Source: Leishmania infantum JPCM5
Taxonomy: Eukaryota; Euglenozoa; Kinetoplastea; Trypanosomatida; Trypanosomatidae
Reading direction: 5' to 3'
DNA: 64,000 nucleotides
Assembly: GCF_000002875.2 (NCBI RefSeq)
Contig: NC_009402.2
Coordinates: 252,501 to 316,500 of the forward strand
The translations under genes were made by a program, and so were the position numbers. Each line of letters begins with the position of its first letter. Positions within the stretch are counted from its first letter, which is position 1. Positions 30,899-41,963 of the stretch are shown here, in pieces. The notes below the pieces were generated by a model. The model did no database searches and had not been told where the DNA came from. It was given only the letters and a program-made list of their open reading frames with translations.

Positions 30899-33800
30899 CG
30901 GCAGAGTCGCAAGTTGTTCTCTACAGATACAATTTCGACCTCTTGTATCGACAATAGAAACCGCTGTCCCAAGCTCTCCTCCCCCCCCCTGTGCCACGGC
31001 CAGGATGTTCACGACGACACCTAGCCGCATCCTTGACTGTTCGCAGACGGCTTAGCAGACACACGCGCACACACGGACGCACGCCGCCCCGAATCGAGAG
31101 GAGGCAGGCGATGGGGGCTGGCTGGGTGAGCGGCGAGAGGTCCCCAAACTGTAGCGCATGGAGCCGAGAGGCGGGGTGCGGAGGGGGCGAAGGGGTTGAG
31201 AAGCAGAAGAACTCCGTTGTGCGAGGGCCGAGGGTGTACCACATGTACGCACGTGTGACGTGAAAGAGGAGTCGTGGGTACCGTGGATGCGCGTGGTGTT
31301 ATTAGTTCTGTCGTTGTGGTGCAGCATATATACATATGTATGTATATATATATATGGATATCTACATCTGTGTGTATGTGCCCATGTATGTCTTGTTTTG
31401 CTCTTTTTTGCTGGTTTGCTTTCTTTTTGTTCGCTTTCCTTATGCTTGGTTGCTGTCATGCTCGACTCGTTGCCCTGGGTATGTTCTTCGCGCTTCTACC
31501 CACCCCGCCCCCTCACGAGCCCTCCCACCGCTCCCCTTTGCCCTTAGCATCCACCAACACCCTATATTGTGTTCATGTTGATATATGCTCTGCTGCTCTG
31601 TGCGCGTTCGTGTGCTCTGTGTGTGTGCGTGTGTCTCTCTCTGTGTGGCTCTCTGACTCCCTGTGCACCTCTACAGGCTCCTTTCGAGGCGAAGAAGGAG
31701 AGAGCAAGGTTGCGAGAATGAACTATATCTTATTTGTGTGTGTTGTTTTGTTGGTTTCGCTGTTGGTGTATCTGAGGGAAGCGGGGGGCGCTTGCCTCAC
31801 GTGATCGTGAGCAGACTCCTACTCCTCTTCCTCCTCACTCTTCCTCTCCTCACTCTCTACTTGTGTGCCGTCCTCTGCCCGCACTTCCTTTGCGTATGCC
31901 GCTATTCCGAGGGAGGCGGCGTACACACGAGAACGGGTGTAGCCGTATGCGCGTGTTCGTGCAGGGGTTGCATGTTTGTATGAGTACACCTCCATTATCG
32001 GTGTGCTGTGTGGTCTGCGGCAGCTAGACGACTTTCCTTCCGTCCCCACCAATCCACCAAACCCTTATACCTGCTAGCCCTTCCCTTCCCCCCTCTCTCT
32101 CGTTCTCATTGTTGCTTGTTGTTTTGTGTCGTTGCTGTAAGCCACTAACCACCACCACCACCATCACTGCCTCCACGACGTTTGCGTACCGCGTGCTCAA
32201 CCGTCTCTGTGTCCCCTCTACTCTGCCGAGAACGAGGACGACGGATGGGTGGGTGGGTGGGTGCTGGAGAGATGGCAAAGAGGGGGAGAGCACAGCTTAC
32301 ACAAGCAGAACGGAGAGCAAAGACAAGTGTATCACTATCCAGCACACACACACACACACACGTAAAAAAAAAAACGAAAAGTGAAACCCGCACACGCAAC
32401 ACGCATGGCATCGCCGCCAGTGCGAAGAGTGGCGGCGGTACATCTGTGGCGCTTATTTATCTGTGCTGGTGCGACGTGATAAGGCAGGGGGGCCTCTAAG
32501 TAACTGCCCGCCCCCCCTCCCCCAAAGAGAAATAAGCGCGCGTCCCTTGAAGAAGGACCCGTGAGAGAACAAAACGGATAGCGAAAAGGAGAAGATGTAA
32601 AAAAAAAAGAAAAACGAAAGGTGATGCCCCTCAGTGCTCCTCATGAACTCTACGATCACCTTTCCTTGCGATCATCGCGTACCAGCATATCACCTTCGCT
32701 GTTCGTGCTTGCGTGTGTGCGTCACAACTTGGAGCACTTTGGAGGCGCAAAAAAAAAAACCGAAAACGAAATAGAGGCGGAATGAGGGAGAGAGTTAAGA
32801 TTCGTGCCACTCATCCCGCACCTTTCTCTCCTGCTCCTTCATATGTGTGTGGATCAGCATTTAGGAATGATCAAGGTACTAACGGTGGTGGTCGTCGTCG
32901 TCGTCGTGTCAGCGATGGAAACAGTGCCGCAACGTGCGGCAACGGATAAGCCATGGAGGCGCGCGACGCCTCGTCTCTGTCGCGTGTGCCTCTCTTCCCC
33001 CCTCCCCCTTTACCTCGCCGGCTCCTCTTCGTTTTTTTTTGGTGTGCATCAAGGCGAAACACCGTGCGTGTACACGCACGAGCACGCAAAGACAGAGGCC
33101 GACAGGCAGAGACAGACAGAGAGAGCGAGCGAGCGACGAGCACAAGTATTTGCATGTACACGCAGAAAGGAAGGCAGGTGTAAGTGTCTGTGTTTGCGTG
33201 AAAGAGTAAGCACAGCTGCACCGGCGGAATCCCTCTCCCTCTCCCTCTCGCACGCCATCACCGCACACGTGCCTGTGCGTGTGCGCGAACCTTGAGTTTG
33301 TGTGTGCATCGTTTTTTTTTTTTCGGAGGGGGGGGGTTATGTTCCTCTTTACCACCTGGCCATCTTTTTTCTTTTCGTGTCCGTGTGTTTGTATATGTGA
33401 GTGTGGTCCCGTGGTCTTCCCTTTCCCTTCCACACACAACACCCCCGGCCTGTCCCCATACCATCACGAAACAGCGACAACCCCTCATCCCGCTCCATGC
33501 ACCCACCTCCTTCCGCGGTCCTTTCTTGCCACATTAAGCCTCGCGTGACTTCTCATCTGTATTCAAGCGCGGCAAAGGAGCAGGCGGGAAGCAGGGATAT
33601 GCGCTCATGAACGGGTGCCCGAGCTTCGAGAGAAGGAACAACGCGATAAGCTCTGTGAGCCGGAGGAGGAGGGGGGCGGCCGTTCACGAGAAGGATGGCC
33701 ATTCATGGAGCACCATTCTCTCGTCCTGATGCGTGCTGTCATCGCCTTGTTTGTTGTCTGTGTGTGTGTGTGTGCGTGTGTGTTTTTCATGCTTCCTTGC

Positions 33801-35328
33801 ATCGACTTCTTTTTTGATTTCTTTCTTTTCCCCCCTTTTTTCGTTCTGACAGGAGAGGAGGAGAGGCACCTACAAGTCGTCCATATGCATGGCCGCCGCC
33901 GCCACCACCAGCTCCTCCCATCGAGTCTCACACCCACTCATACTTGTGTGCATTCAAAGTTCTATCAAGCCATATTACATATATATGTATATTTCCTGTC
34001 GTCGTTGCTCTCTTTTTGTGGATGAACAGACGTGAAGGAACACTCGCCTCTCTCCTCTCCTCTCATTCCCTCCCCACCCACTTCCACACACACACACACA
34101 CAAATGAAGAACAGGAAAAACGGGATGGAGAGGACGACAGCATACATCACCTTCACATCGTTCTTGCGTTCTCCTTCGACTTGAGTGCGCGTTTCCGTGA
34201 AGGCTGTCTGCGGGCGCGTTGCAGCGCAAAGGGTGTGCAGGTGATCGATGAGGGTTTCGTCTCCCCTGTTGCTCGCCCCATCTCTCCTCCTTTTCGGCGC
34301 ATCAGACCACATCCTCGCCACTTCATCCGTCGTTCAGTGTCCACACGTCTGCGGACACATGCGCGCGCGCGCGTGTGTGTGTGTGGGGGGGGGGGGGAAG
34401 GGGTCTGGTCATAGCAGAGACTGAGACGTTGGAGCAGAGAAAAGACAACGGGGCAGCGGCTCTCCCCAGCCGCCGCCCTCTCCTCTCGTCCTGCCATTTT
34501 CATTGAGCGCATCCCAGGGGGTGGGGCTTGTGTGCCCGCTGTGGTTGCCCCACCCAATCATTCACTACCCACTGCCCACACGCACACGCATGTTCACGTG
34601 CTTTGTTGTCGGCTGCCGCTCTTCGCATGCACTCGACTGCTATGGTGCCCTTGCGGTCTCTCTCCTCCCTCTCTGTCGCCACCAGGTATGGAGGAGAGGG
34701 CATATGCCGCTCATGAACCGTCTTTCTTCTTCTTCCGTCTTCACAACTGGCCATGGCATCCTCCTTTCTCTCGTGTCAAACACATTGCTGTGATAACACA
34801 CACCTACCCATCTCCACGCTCATATATACACATGTGCACGTCCACATACACACACATGACAAGATCTGCTTCGCCACTTGTGTGCTACACCTTTCTCTCT
34901 CTTCCGCGCGTGCTTTATTTTGCGCCCCGTCTCCTCCTCTCTCTCTGTTTTGCTTTTCTCTTCGTCTTGGGCCTTTACGATCCGCCGCATCCAAGCGAAC
35001 TCGCGTGCGCTCTCGCTCTCGCTCTTTCCGTGTTCGTGTTTTTCTGCGCGTCACGCTACTACACACACGCACACACAGCCCCCTCCCTCCTCCTGCTCGT
35101 CTCTGAGTCGCCCCCTTTTTGCATCAGTTTTTTTTTTTGCGTATGGGCGGCTCACGTTAGCTGCCTCTCTTCACCTGCCTTCACCCCCCCCTTCACCCCG
35201 CACTCCCTCGCTTGCTGCTACTTGCACAACGGCAGCTCGCAGATATTTGCGCTCCCTTCTCGCACACGTACTGTGGAACCCCACGCGCTGTTCGCTGCTC
35301 CATAATTCGCGGCGTCGCCGGTCTCCGC
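30843..35328. other. 4.4 kb spacer between the citrate synthase genes
   Basis: No gene is supported. It has (AT)n near 31324-31354, GT tracts, (GTGG)n near 32243-32262, (CA)n at about 32343-32360, several A/T homopolymers, (GTC)n near 32889-32907, (CCCTCT)n near 33230-33250 and an alternating purine-pyrimidine block followed by G13 near 34353-34397. Pyrimidine tracts near 35080-35200 precede the second copy. Apparent open frames are low-complexity. Confidence 0.6.
34353..34397. repeat. (CG)n(GT)n alternating tract followed by G13
   Basis: CGCGCGCGCG runs into GTGTGTGTGTG and ends in thirteen consecutive G (34385-34397). Alternating purine-pyrimidine DNA of this kind can adopt the Z form, and the G run can stack in four-stranded structures. 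Confidence 0.85.
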
Positions 35329-36749
35329 ATGGCGTCATCGGTATTGGATGAGATGAAGGAACAGATGCTGAGGCGCTGCAGAGAAGACCAGAAGAAGATC
35401 GACGACCTCAGGAAGAAGCACGGCCATGAGAAGCTGTGCGACGCCACCATCGATGCGGTGTACGGCGGCATGCGTGGCATCACCGGCCTCGTGTACGAGC
35501 CATCACTGCTGGACTCCGCGGAGGGCATCCGCTTCCGCGGCCTCACGATCCTGGAGTGCCAGGAGATGCTGCCCAAAGCGCCGGGCGGCAAGGAGCCGCT
35601 GCCGGAGGCGATGTTCTGGCTGCTGATGACCGGCGAGGTGCCGACGGAGGAGCAGGCAAGGGGCCTGAACGCGGAGCTGCACCGTCGCGTCGACCCCGAG
35701 GCGATTGCCGCGGCGCAGAAGGCGATCGCGGCGCTGCCGAAGAACGCGCACCCGATGACGGCGTTCAGTGTGGGCGTGCTTGCGCTGCAGACCTACTCGA
35801 AGTTTGCTGCGGCTTATGCGGCGGGCAAGTCGAACAAGAAGACGTACTGGGAGTACGCGCTGGAGGACTCGCTGGACATGCTGGCGCGCACGCCGGCGGT
35901 GGTGGCGATGATCTACAACCGCGAGACCAAGGGCCAGGTGGAGTTGGCCGCACCGAGCAACAGCGACCTGGACTGGGCGGCGAACTTTGCGAAAATGTTG
36001 GGCTTCCAGGACGAGGAGTTCCGGGAGTGCATGCGTCTGTACCTGTCTGTCCACGCCGACCACGAGGGCGGAAACGTGTCGGCACACACGACGACGCTGG
36101 TTGCGTCGGCGCTGAGCGACCCCTACCTCGCCTTCAGCGCTGGCCTGAACGGTCTTGCTGGCCCGCTGCATGGGCTGGCGAACCAGGAGGTGCTGAATTA
36201 CTTGCTTAGCATGCAGGAGCGTGTGAAGGCGGACGGCGTGAACGTGCATGATGAGGCAGCGCTGGAGAAAGCGCTGACCAAGTACACGTGGGAGCTGCTC
36301 AACTCCGGCCAGGTGGTGCCCGGCTACGGCCACGCGGTGCTGCGCAAGGTGGACCCGCGCTACACCTGTCTGCGCAACTTCTGCCTGCGCCACAACTTCC
36401 AGGACGACCTGTTCAAGCTGGTTAACACCATCTACATGATCATGCCCGGCATCCTGAAGGAGCACGGCAAGACCAAGAACCCCTACCCCAACGTCGACGC
36501 GCACTCCGGCGTGCTACTGCAGCATTACGGACTGACAGATCAGAACTGCTACCCGGTGCTTTTTGGCCTGTCGCGCCAGATGGGCGTATTGGCCGGCGTC
36601 GTCTGGGACCGCCTGCAGGGCCGCCCGCTCGAGCGTCCGAAGTCGACCACGACGGAGATGCTCGCAAAGAAATACCTGTGCAACTCCTTGTGAGGCAGCG
36701 TGAGGTCATGTACGCTTGGCGGACAGGCCAGGGAGACAGAGGAGGAGAT
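35249..36749 (+). repeat. 1.5-kb direct repeat, second copy (citrate synthase unit)
   Basis: The partner of 29399-30898, nearly identical over the centre and slightly more divergent at both ends. The repeat pair could support unequal exchange or excision of the 5.85 kb between them. Confidence 0.92.
35329..36693 (+). CDS. Citrate synthase, second copy without an encoded presequence start
   Basis: The frame is open upstream of 35329, but the ATG used by the first copy is replaced by CCA (35281-35283). No other in-frame ATG exists before the one at 35329, which encodes MASSVLDEM. The predicted protein is therefore 454 residues, equal to the first copy minus its 16-residue basic leader. All catalytic residues are conserved. 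Protein differences from the upstream copy are few: C/R/Q/D for S/K/H/G in the first 30 residues, then A-to-V, KYLF-to-NYLL, Q-to-L, EQNYYT-to-DQNCYP and I-to-T. Both end in NSL, which is not a standard PTS1. The enzyme may be cytosolic or use internal or non-AUG-initiated targeting. Confidence 0.88.
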   Translation: MASSVLDEMKEQMLRRCREDQKKIDDLRKKHGHEKLCDATIDAVYGGMRGITGLVYEPSLLDSAEGIRFRGLTILECQEMLPKAPGGKEPLPEAMFWLLMTGEVPTEEQARGLNAELHRRVDPEAIAAAQKAIAALPKNAHPMTAFSVGVLALQTYSKFAAAYAAGKSNKKTYWEYALEDSLDMLARTPAVVAMIYNRETKGQVELAAPSNSDLDWAANFAKMLGFQDEEFRECMRLYLSVHADHEGGNVSAHTTTLVASALSDPYLAFSAGLNGLAGPLHGLANQEVLNYLLSMQERVKADGVNVHDEAALEKALTKYTWELLNSGQVVPGYGHAVLRKVDPRYTCLRNFCLRHNFQDDLFKLVNTIYMIMPGILKEHGKTKNPYPNVDAHSGVLLQHYGLTDQNCYPVLFGLSRQMGVLAGVVWDRLQGRPLERPKSTTTEMLAKKYLCNSL

Positions 36750-38167
36750 TGGGGCGAAGGGGGTTTGAGGAAAGTGCAGCGAGAGTTGGGCGCTTGAGCG
36801 AAGGAACTTGTTGAGGTGTGCCTGTTGCGTGCGTTGTATCCACTCCTTCCTGCTCCGTGCAGATCGCGCTTGTTGATGAGCAGCGCGAGCACGTGTGGCC
36901 ACATCCCCCATCCCCGGCCCCACCCCCTTGCTGCTATGGCAAGGCGATGTTTCGATTTGTCCCCTCACTTGCCGATAGAGAGGGTGGCAGGGATGGGGGT
37001 GCGCGGGCGTTGTGGTGAAGCAGATCAGGGTACGCACTCGCAGTCCGCAGGTAGTCTTCGGTTCATTTTTTGAGGGACAGGCACCCATGGCAAGGCAGAT
37101 GGCGAATGCGATGCCCTCATCCCCGCCCCCCCTCCTCTGCTCCGTCCTCATCTCATGAACTGTAAAATGCGTAGTACGAACGAGATGCGCTTTACGAAGA
37201 GGAAGTTGAGGGACACACGTGTTGCCCCTAGTTTTCGGCAACGATAGCGAGCGTGCATGTGCACGCTCGCGCCTGCACACACCACAGTTCTCTTTGTGTA
37301 TTGTTACGTCTTTCCTTGTTGATGTTCCTTTGCTGCTCTTGTTTTTTTTTCGTGTGTGTTTACCATCATCATCATCGCTTCCTCACATCTGCATAAATAA
37401 CAATCCCCCTACCCCTCTCCTGAAAAGGCAAAAAAAAAAAAACAAGAAAACGTCTTTTCGCGCTTCCCTACTCCTTCGCTTCATCTCACTCCCGTACTCT
37501 CTCCCCCTCCCTCCCCTCCCCTCCCCCCCTGCCCTGTATGTTGCGTCTGCACCCATCATCATCCTTCATCGTGATCCGTAGCATTGCACGTGCATCTTCT
37601 TTCGTTTTTGTTTTTGTTTGGCTGCGTCCGCTCGTATTGTTTCGTATTCGGAGGAAAGGGGAAGGGAGGGGAGGCTTCGCGATGCCGGGTTTGCGTCCGC
37701 TCTTTTTCGATTTTTTTTTCGAGTACGTCTTTGCTTCTTTCTGCACTGCTGATAACTTATTGTCTTTTGTTGTTATTTTTGTTTCCTACCGTGTCGCGGA
37801 GGATGCTGGCCATCTAGCCGCGGTACGAGAGCTCAGTGCTCCCACACCCTTTCTGGGGACGCCGAGCAGCTTGCAGCCTGCTTTCGGTTATGGCTAAGGA
37901 CTCGCGGCGTCGCCGGGCAGAGTGGGGCTGACGCTGTGCCGACGCTACCTGCGGTCATGATCACGTGTGGACCACCTCACTACAAATTGCGTTTATCATT
38001 CAACAGGCATAGAAAGCGATGAGTTCTTTGTGCACGGGCACGTTATTATCTACAGGTCCCTTTCCGCTTGGCACAGCCACATCTGACAAAGGCGTGCGAA
38101 TTCAGGAGAGGGTCGAACACCCCATGCCGCCGCAGACACATAGCAGTGTCCCGCCTGTGGCGGCACG
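36694..38167. other. Spacer after the second citrate synthase
   Basis: The first ~56 nt repeat the 3' flank of the first copy, then the sequence is unrelated. It contains T/C tracts, an A13 run near 37430-37442 and complex sequence near 37880-38167 that may be more retrotransposon relic. No gene was seen. Confidence 0.5.
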
Positions 38168-38610
38168 TGTGGGCAAGCCACCCAGAGACGCCACCCTCAA
38201 TGGCATCGACTGGAATGGAAAGGGAAGACAGCGAGTCCCCTCCCCAGGCAGCCACCTCGTCCTGAACAAGGTCCCGGGATGCAGGAATGCGTGCACTGTG
38301 CGCACGCGCTGTCAAGTACAGCTGGCACGGCGTATCGCATCCGCGCAGGGCATCCAGAGGTCGGAAGAGCAACAGTGATGGGCGAAGAAGGCGCGAGGTA
38401 ATCCATACCGATCAGCCCCAACGTGCATGCATGTGCGCGGCGCGTCCGGCGCCTCCTACGTCCGACCGGGTGGGCTGATGCGGCAGAGATGCCGCATGCA
38501 TGACGAGAGCACCCCGAGCTACACCATCGAGTCCTCCAGACTTTGGTGTGGAGAGTCTCCACACCATATGATGACCTGCCGCGGCTTGAAGCGACTCGGG
38601 AGGGGGGAGC
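38168..38610 (+). repeat. 442-bp inverted repeat, right copy
   Basis: The partner of 19147-19588 in opposite orientation, with about 18.6 kb between the copies. The two hairpins recur at 38478-38497 and 38545-38565. Confidence 0.9.
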
Positions 38611-38940
38611 GTGACTTGGAGGCAGGGTGCGCAGGATCTCGGAGGGCCCTGGCCCGAGGCTGGCCAACTTCCTCGCTGAGCTCATGTGGCATGCACCTCC
38701 ACCACCCCCTTATTACCCGCACGACGGATTCCACCGCCTCCGTCCTCGAGCAGGACTCTCGAGGTGGCCCGCATCGATCAAGCCATGCTGTCCACCCGGG
38801 GTCTCCGTCTGACGCCGGCCGCGCAGCACGCACCCGAAGAAGGGACGAGAAAGGCCAAGAAGCGCCTGCTAGACGCATGGCCCGGCTCGACGGCAGGGCG
38901 GCTTGTTCTGGTCGATCAGGGCTTAGCCAGAGACGGGTGA
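38168..38940 (+). mobile_element. Second DIRE-like retrotransposon fragment, opposite orientation
   Basis: The first 443 bp are the inverted copy of the block in the minus-strand relic at 19147-19588. The following ~330 bp are non-repetitive, GC-rich and coding-like in broken frames (for example ARIDQAMLSTRGLRLTPAAQ and ARRMARLDGRAACSG), unlike the surrounding T/C-rich spacer. This looks like the 3' part of a degraded ingi/L1Tc-clade element. No reverse transcriptase motif is present here, so assignment rests on the shared block. Confidence 0.55.
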
Positions 38941-41900
38941 GCTGTGACTGTGTGTGTGTGCGTGTATATGCGCTGACTTGTTCGCGGCTGGGAATGAGCG
39001 CACTGGGAAGAAAAATGGCACGTGTTGGTGTATAATGCATGCTTTCTGCGGCAAGGTCTCGGGCAAGGAGCACAGAGGAAATGGAAGGAGAGAGGGGGGA
39101 GGGGACTGGAGGGGATAGCTGCATCAACGTCCAGACGAGCTACCACCATCAGCGCTGCAGCCCTACTGCCCCCCCCCCTTCATCCACAAGCAGCCCTCCC
39201 TTGTCCCTCTGCTGCGGCCTTGTCTCCGCCCTCCTGCTCATATGTTCGCTTTTTTTTTGCTACTCTCCTTACTGGGCGTCTTCCTTTTAGGTTTTTGGTT
39301 TTACTACCCGCCCTTCGCACTCCACCCCCTACTTCTCCCTTCGTTCCCCTCCTCCTTAGCTGTTGTGCCTTTTTACGTGAGACCTGCAAGCGAAATAATC
39401 CTCTGTACTTTGTGTGTCCTTGTCCGCGATACTTTTCCCTTCTGAGCGTGCTTCATGTCCTTGGCTGTGTCTGCACCTGCGCTGGTTTGTGTGTGTGTGT
39501 TCTCCCTCTTATTCTACTCTTCCTCGGTGTCCCTTGGTTCTGTTTTGCGTTTTTGAGCTTATTGTATATGTCGTTTCTCTCCGCTACCACACACCCTTCT
39601 CTGCTACTACAGCTCGTCTCTCCCTCTTTCAGCGCTTCTCTTTTTTTCTTGACGTCTGAAGAGACGTAGTGATATATAGTTCCATAGATCGGAAGCGTTC
39701 GTGGTCGGCGACCTCCACCCCTTGGCCTTCTTTTGGTGAGCTCTGCTTTTTTTTTCGTCTTGGGGTTGTGTCCACCTTGACCGCCGGTATCTGTGTCTGT
39801 CTGTGTGTTATGCCATGTTGCCTGCAGATATATATATATATATGGATGGATGTATATACATATGTATGTGTGTGTGTGTGCATGCGTTTTGTTCCAGTAG
39901 GCTGCTTTCTTCGATTCTATTTGGGGAGGGGGGATAAGCGTCGTCTCTCTCGCTCGCTGTCTTTGTTGCTACCTTCGCTCTGTGAGTCTGCTACTTTTAT
40001 CATCGACCTCTTCGTTTCCATTTTTTTCTTGGGCCTTCCTCCGCCTTCCTCGCCCTCTCTTCTCGCGAGTGTGTGCAAAGAATGCGTGAGAGAGAAAGGG
40101 GAGGGGATGGCGGAGGAGGGGCTTCTGCTCCTCACCTCGGTTTACGCGTATTTTTCTTTTATCTGGCGCCGTGTCTGCTCTAGTCTTCTTGCTTACTGTG
40201 TGTGCGCGCGCGCTTCGTTTCTGATTGCTCGTTCGCCTACTCTTTCTCTCGATGCCTTTCTTTGAAATAACCCCAAAACGCAAAACCTCCAGCGTCTGCG
40301 CATCCCTCAACAATACGACCTCCTCCCCCTCCCTCCCTACCCCACCCACACGCACGCACACGCACATGCACGCATGCACAACCTCGAATCACGCGTGGAT
40401 GAGCCGACGCTCCAGCGACGTGAGAAGCGAAACGAAAAGGCGTCACTGCTCCCGTCGCTCTCCCATCACCACCAACACCAACACCGCCACCCCTTGTATA
40501 CATGTGCGTGTGTGTGCGTCTCTTGTGTTATCGACAACTCACGGAGTATTCGATAACACACGGAAGTAAACATTTTTTTTGCTTTTCTTTGTTTTTTTTT
40601 CTTCTTTGAAAACGAAGGGGAGAAGAACAGGAGATGCGCGGGTGGCGATGAAAGAGAAGGGTAAAGAGTTGGCAATGGCGTGGTACAGAAAAATGGGGAT
40701 GGGTGAGATGCGTGGGCGGGAGGTTCCATGTGCACGAGCACCAGTGGCATGGTCCATAACACCACCCACGCACCCCACCCATCCCCCCTTTCTCTGTGCC
40801 ACTCCTCTCTCTCTTTTTATATGCCCCTTGATTTGGAATCGGTTTCACTCTTGCGCGCATGCGTGCGTGCGTGCACACACGAATTTTTCTTCTCGCGTGT
40901 GCGTGTGCGTGTGTATGTGTGTTGGGCCGGCTCCCCTCCATGAATCTCGAGCAAAACATGCTCGCAGACGCGTATACATTCGCTGTGTGTCGACGGGCCA
41001 TATAGCATGGCAGGGACCTCTTCTCGAGGTTGCACGCCTGTGTCGGAGTGTATTCTGTGAGTCACCAACAAGCAAAAGTGTCCACAGTGGCGTCCGTTGT
41101 GCCCAATCACCACCAACATCACACACCGCGTATCTCTGTGCGCTTTTCTATATTTACTTTATTCTCTCGTTTCAGCTCCGAGTGCGCTTTCTAATCCTTT
41201 ATTGAAAAAGGAAAGGTCGCAGAAGACACAAAGTACGCACCAAGTGCAACTTGACAAGACGGTAGAGGATGGTTCATTCCTCATGTCGACAGCGCACGTG
41301 CTCAACCCCCCCCCCCCAAACTCTACTCCCCCGCCCCAGCCTCTGGAACAGCGGAGAAGCCGCGATGAGAACTCGGCAACAGGAGAGAGAGAGAGCGGGT
41401 GCATCTGGCCACACTCTTCGCCCTTGGCCCGCGGAGTGGCCTCTACACGTTTGGTAGCCAGCTCTCCCATTCTCCGTCTCCATCTCTCTGGTTATCACTC
41501 GCTCCCCTGCGCTCACGCCGTTTCAGCATTGCTCTTCTCCACGAAAGGCAACCAGTGTCGCGCCGGGGTGCGTCTCCAATGCACGCGCGTATGTGTGCTC
41601 GAGCTCGGCACCCCCTCCGCACCCCTTGTGCACCTCATCACGTGCAAATCGCCCCGACACACATCGATTAGAGCAAGAGAAGCTGCTCTCAACGCTCGCG
41701 GAGTGGCATCAGCAGCGAGCACGCGCCGGCACAGGGATATTCACATGTGTATGCACACAGATACAAGCAGCGAAAAGTGAGGAGGGGCTCGTCTTTTTAG
41801 AGGGGTGGCGATCAAGGGAGGGAGGGGTTTCGACTCCTGCCATCTGTATGAGTTGAGCCACGTCTTCTTCACCCTCGCAGTCCGTCACGCACACAGACGC

Positions 41901-41963
41901 GCTGACGCTTTCCCATTCCACCGCCCATCCCCTCCACACCCCCTCTTGTCACCCTTTCGGGCA
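38941..41963. other. 3 kb gene-free spacer
   Basis: T/C-rich DNA with (GT)n tracts, (TA)n at 39828-39843, several T8-T10 runs and a C10 run near 41305-41315. No credible coding sequence was seen. An AG at 41879-41880 after a pyrimidine tract is a possible acceptor for the next gene. Confidence 0.55.

Noticed and set aside
34532..35305. 257-codon open frame between the citrate synthase copies
   Set aside because: Cys/Ser/Pro/Leu-rich translation of pyrimidine tracts with equivalent open frames alongside it.
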